A stretch of DNA of 44,380 nt from Prosthecobacter sp. Its GTDB lineage: Bacteria > Verrucomicrobiota > Verrucomicrobiia > Verrucomicrobiales > Verrucomicrobiaceae. Position numbers and translations under genes: made by a program. The notes beneath the pieces were generated by a model, which was given only the letters and a program-made list of their open reading frames with translations, did no database searches and was not told the DNA's origin. Shown here piece after piece: positions 43,415 through 44,380 of this stretch; positions within the stretch are counted from its first letter, which is position 1; every line of letters begins with the position of its first letter. The stretch is from contig NZ_JAQSEA010000052.1 of the NCBI RefSeq assembly GCF_029946185.1, positions 24,038 through 68,417 on the forward strand, in the 5' to 3' direction.

Positions 43415-43792
43415 ATGAACAATCGCAAGCCCACCTACGCCATGCGCAGGCGTCACAGCCTCATCGCCGCGTGGCGTGGCGTGGAGGACGGGCCGCTGAT
43501 GGACCTGCCCACGCTCAGGGTGGGCGACCTCGCCACGCAGATCATGGCCAAGGCCGGCATGGGCAATCGCGTCAAATTGGAAGACATCCTCGCCGCCTGG
43601 CAGGAGATCGTCGGGGCGTTCCTCTTCAAGCTCACCCGCCCGGACACCTTCGAGCGCGGCATCCTCACCGTCCGACTCATGCAGCCCACCGCCCATCACG
43701 CGCTGATGCAGGAGAAAGTGAAAATTCTCAAGCGCCTGCAAGAGACGCTGCCCGATGCCAAGATCAAAGATGTGCGCTTTCGGCATGGGTGA
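43415..43792 (+). CDS. DciA-like protein (DUF721 family)
   Basis: The 125-residue protein has a DUF721 core (about 35-115): VGDLATQIMAKAGMGNRVKLEDILAAW.. then a WxxIVG-type segment (WQEIVGAFLFKLTRP) and a C-terminal beta-strand part, GILTVRLMQPTAHHALMQEK. DciA is the ancestral replicative-helicase loader in many bacteria; DUF721 proteins of this size are its usual form. It is divergent from the AhbA/B-like gene (102-base gap) and precedes the chelatase gene on the same strand. Confidence 0.85.
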   Translation: MNNRKPTYAMRRRHSLIAAWRGVEDGPLMDLPTLRVGDLATQIMAKAGMGNRVKLEDILAAWQEIVGAFLFKLTRPDTFERGILTVRLMQPTAHHALMQEKVKILKRLQETLPDAKIKDVRFRHG

Positions 43793-43876
43793 GTGGAAAA
43801 GACGACGAAATGTTTCCAACCCTTGATTCCCTGACGTAATCACCGGTCATTCGTCATTCCAGCTTCCCTCTCGCCC

Positions 43877-44380
43877 GTGAACTCCCACAAAAACGCCGCC
43901 CTCATCATCATCGGTCACGGTTCCACCACGAACCCGGACTCCAGCGCGCCAACGCACCTGCACGCCGACTCCATCCGCCGCCGTGGCCTGTTCCGCGAGG
44001 TCGTCTGCTGCTTCTGGAAAGAAGAGCCCAACATGCGCGAGGTGTACGAGATGGTGGACAGCGAGGTCATCTACATCGTCCCAAATTTCATCAGCGAAGG
44101 CTACTTCTGCCAGCAGGTGCTGCCGCGTGAGCTGCAGCTCAGCGGACCCACCACGCAGCGCGATGGCAAAACCATCCACTACTGCGATCCCGTGGGCATC
44201 CACCCCAACATGACGCGGCTCTTGATTCAGCGTGCCAATGAAGTCGCGCAGCAAGTGCCACGGGAGCAGACCAGCCTCGTCATCGTCGGCCATGGCACCA
44301 GCCTGAACGAAAACTCCACCAAGGCCATTCAGGACCAGGTCGCACTCATTCGCAGCGGCCCCTACGGCTTCGCGGAAGTC
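43877..44380 (+). CDS. CbiX/SirB-like sirohydrochlorin chelatase, 3' end beyond window
   Basis: A GTG start at 43877 opens a frame that stays open to the window edge (168 codons). The start NSHKNAALIIIGHGSTTNPD has the metal-binding His of class II chelatases. A second unit begins near residue 132 (TSLVIVGHGTSLNENSTKAI), so it is the two-domain CbiX form. Middle residues EVIYIVPNFISEGYFCQQVL fit the family, which inserts Co2+ or Fe2+ into sirohydrochlorin. Next to a siroheme-decarboxylase-like gene, ferrochelation to siroheme is plausible. The C-terminal domain is incomplete here. Confidence 0.85.
   Translation, partial: MNSHKNAALIIIGHGSTTNPDSSAPTHLHADSIRRRGLFREVVCCFWKEEPNMREVYEMVDSEVIYIVPNFISEGYFCQQVLPRELQLSGPTTQRDGKTIHYCDPVGIHPNMTRLLIQRANEVAQQVPREQTSLVIVGHGTSLNENSTKAIQDQVALIRSGPYGFAEV

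Noticed and set aside
43313-43843. N-terminal extension of the AhbA/B-like gene
   Set aside because: The extension is antisense to the DciA gene and has no resemblance to Lrp-family proteins; the Met at 43312 fits the family start.

Overview
The window looks like chromosomal DNA of a GC-rich member of the Verrucomicrobiota (Prosthecobacter/Verrucomicrobium-like) or a close relative in the PVC group. The signs are a planctomycete-type cytochrome/DUF1549/DUF1553 protein with two DUF1501 partners, Tat-exported Gfo/Idh/MocA and ThuA-like proteins, a PEP-CTERM protein, many weak Shine-Dalgarno sites, and many short palindromic intergenic repeats. This assignment is inference from gene content only.

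Layout. 1-6.4 kb: a minus-strand tetR-adaptor-RND pump-outer membrane factor operon (the last gene runs off the left edge). 6.5-7.9 kb: an orphan NtrC-type sigma54 activator. 8.1-9.2 kb: queF-queC (queuosine precursor synthesis). 9.3-9.9 kb: a VapBC toxin-antitoxin pair. 10-17.3 kb: a tightly overlapping operon of an IclR regulator, a 1234-residue cytochrome/DUF1549/DUF1553/LamG protein and two tandem DUF1501 proteins, facing a Tat-exported Gfo/Idh/MocA protein. 19.2-22.1 kb: Prc protease coupled to a MogA/MoaB-like protein. 22.2-25.2 kb: MBL hydrolase-RlmN, then DUF1361-DCC proteins. 25.3-28.1 kb: NAD synthase and an orphan amino-acid-binding lipoprotein. 28.5-33.1 kb: ThuA-like protein, beta-propeller protein, cyclophilin and two duplicated small lipoproteins. 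33.2-34.7 kb: a single ORF fusing HAD phosphatase, NUDIX hydrolase and dihydroneopterin aldolase (FolB). 35-37.6 kb: PEP-CTERM protein, a lipoprotein and a sugar isomerase/epimerase. 37.8-42.2 kb: an accessory patch with an unknown protein, a PIN toxin-antitoxin pair, a DUF3987-type ATPase gene flanked by inverted repeats, a truncated transglutaminase-like gene and two elements with long terminal inverted repeats. 42.2-44.4 kb: a fused AhbA/AhbB (NirD/NirL)-like Lrp-family protein, a DciA/DUF721 protein and a CbiX-like chelatase that runs off the right edge.

The strongest candidate for something new is the HAD-NUDIX-FolB fusion. Its three domains match, in chemistry, the three consecutive steps from dihydroneopterin triphosphate to 6-hydroxymethyl-dihydropterin in folate synthesis. 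Next are the DUF3987 gene bracketed by 38-bp inverted repeats, and a set of non-coding repeat families. One of these families sits in both sampled cases exactly between convergent genes. The fused siroheme-decarboxylase-like gene close to a CbiX-type chelatase suggests siroheme-dependent heme or heme d1 synthesis.
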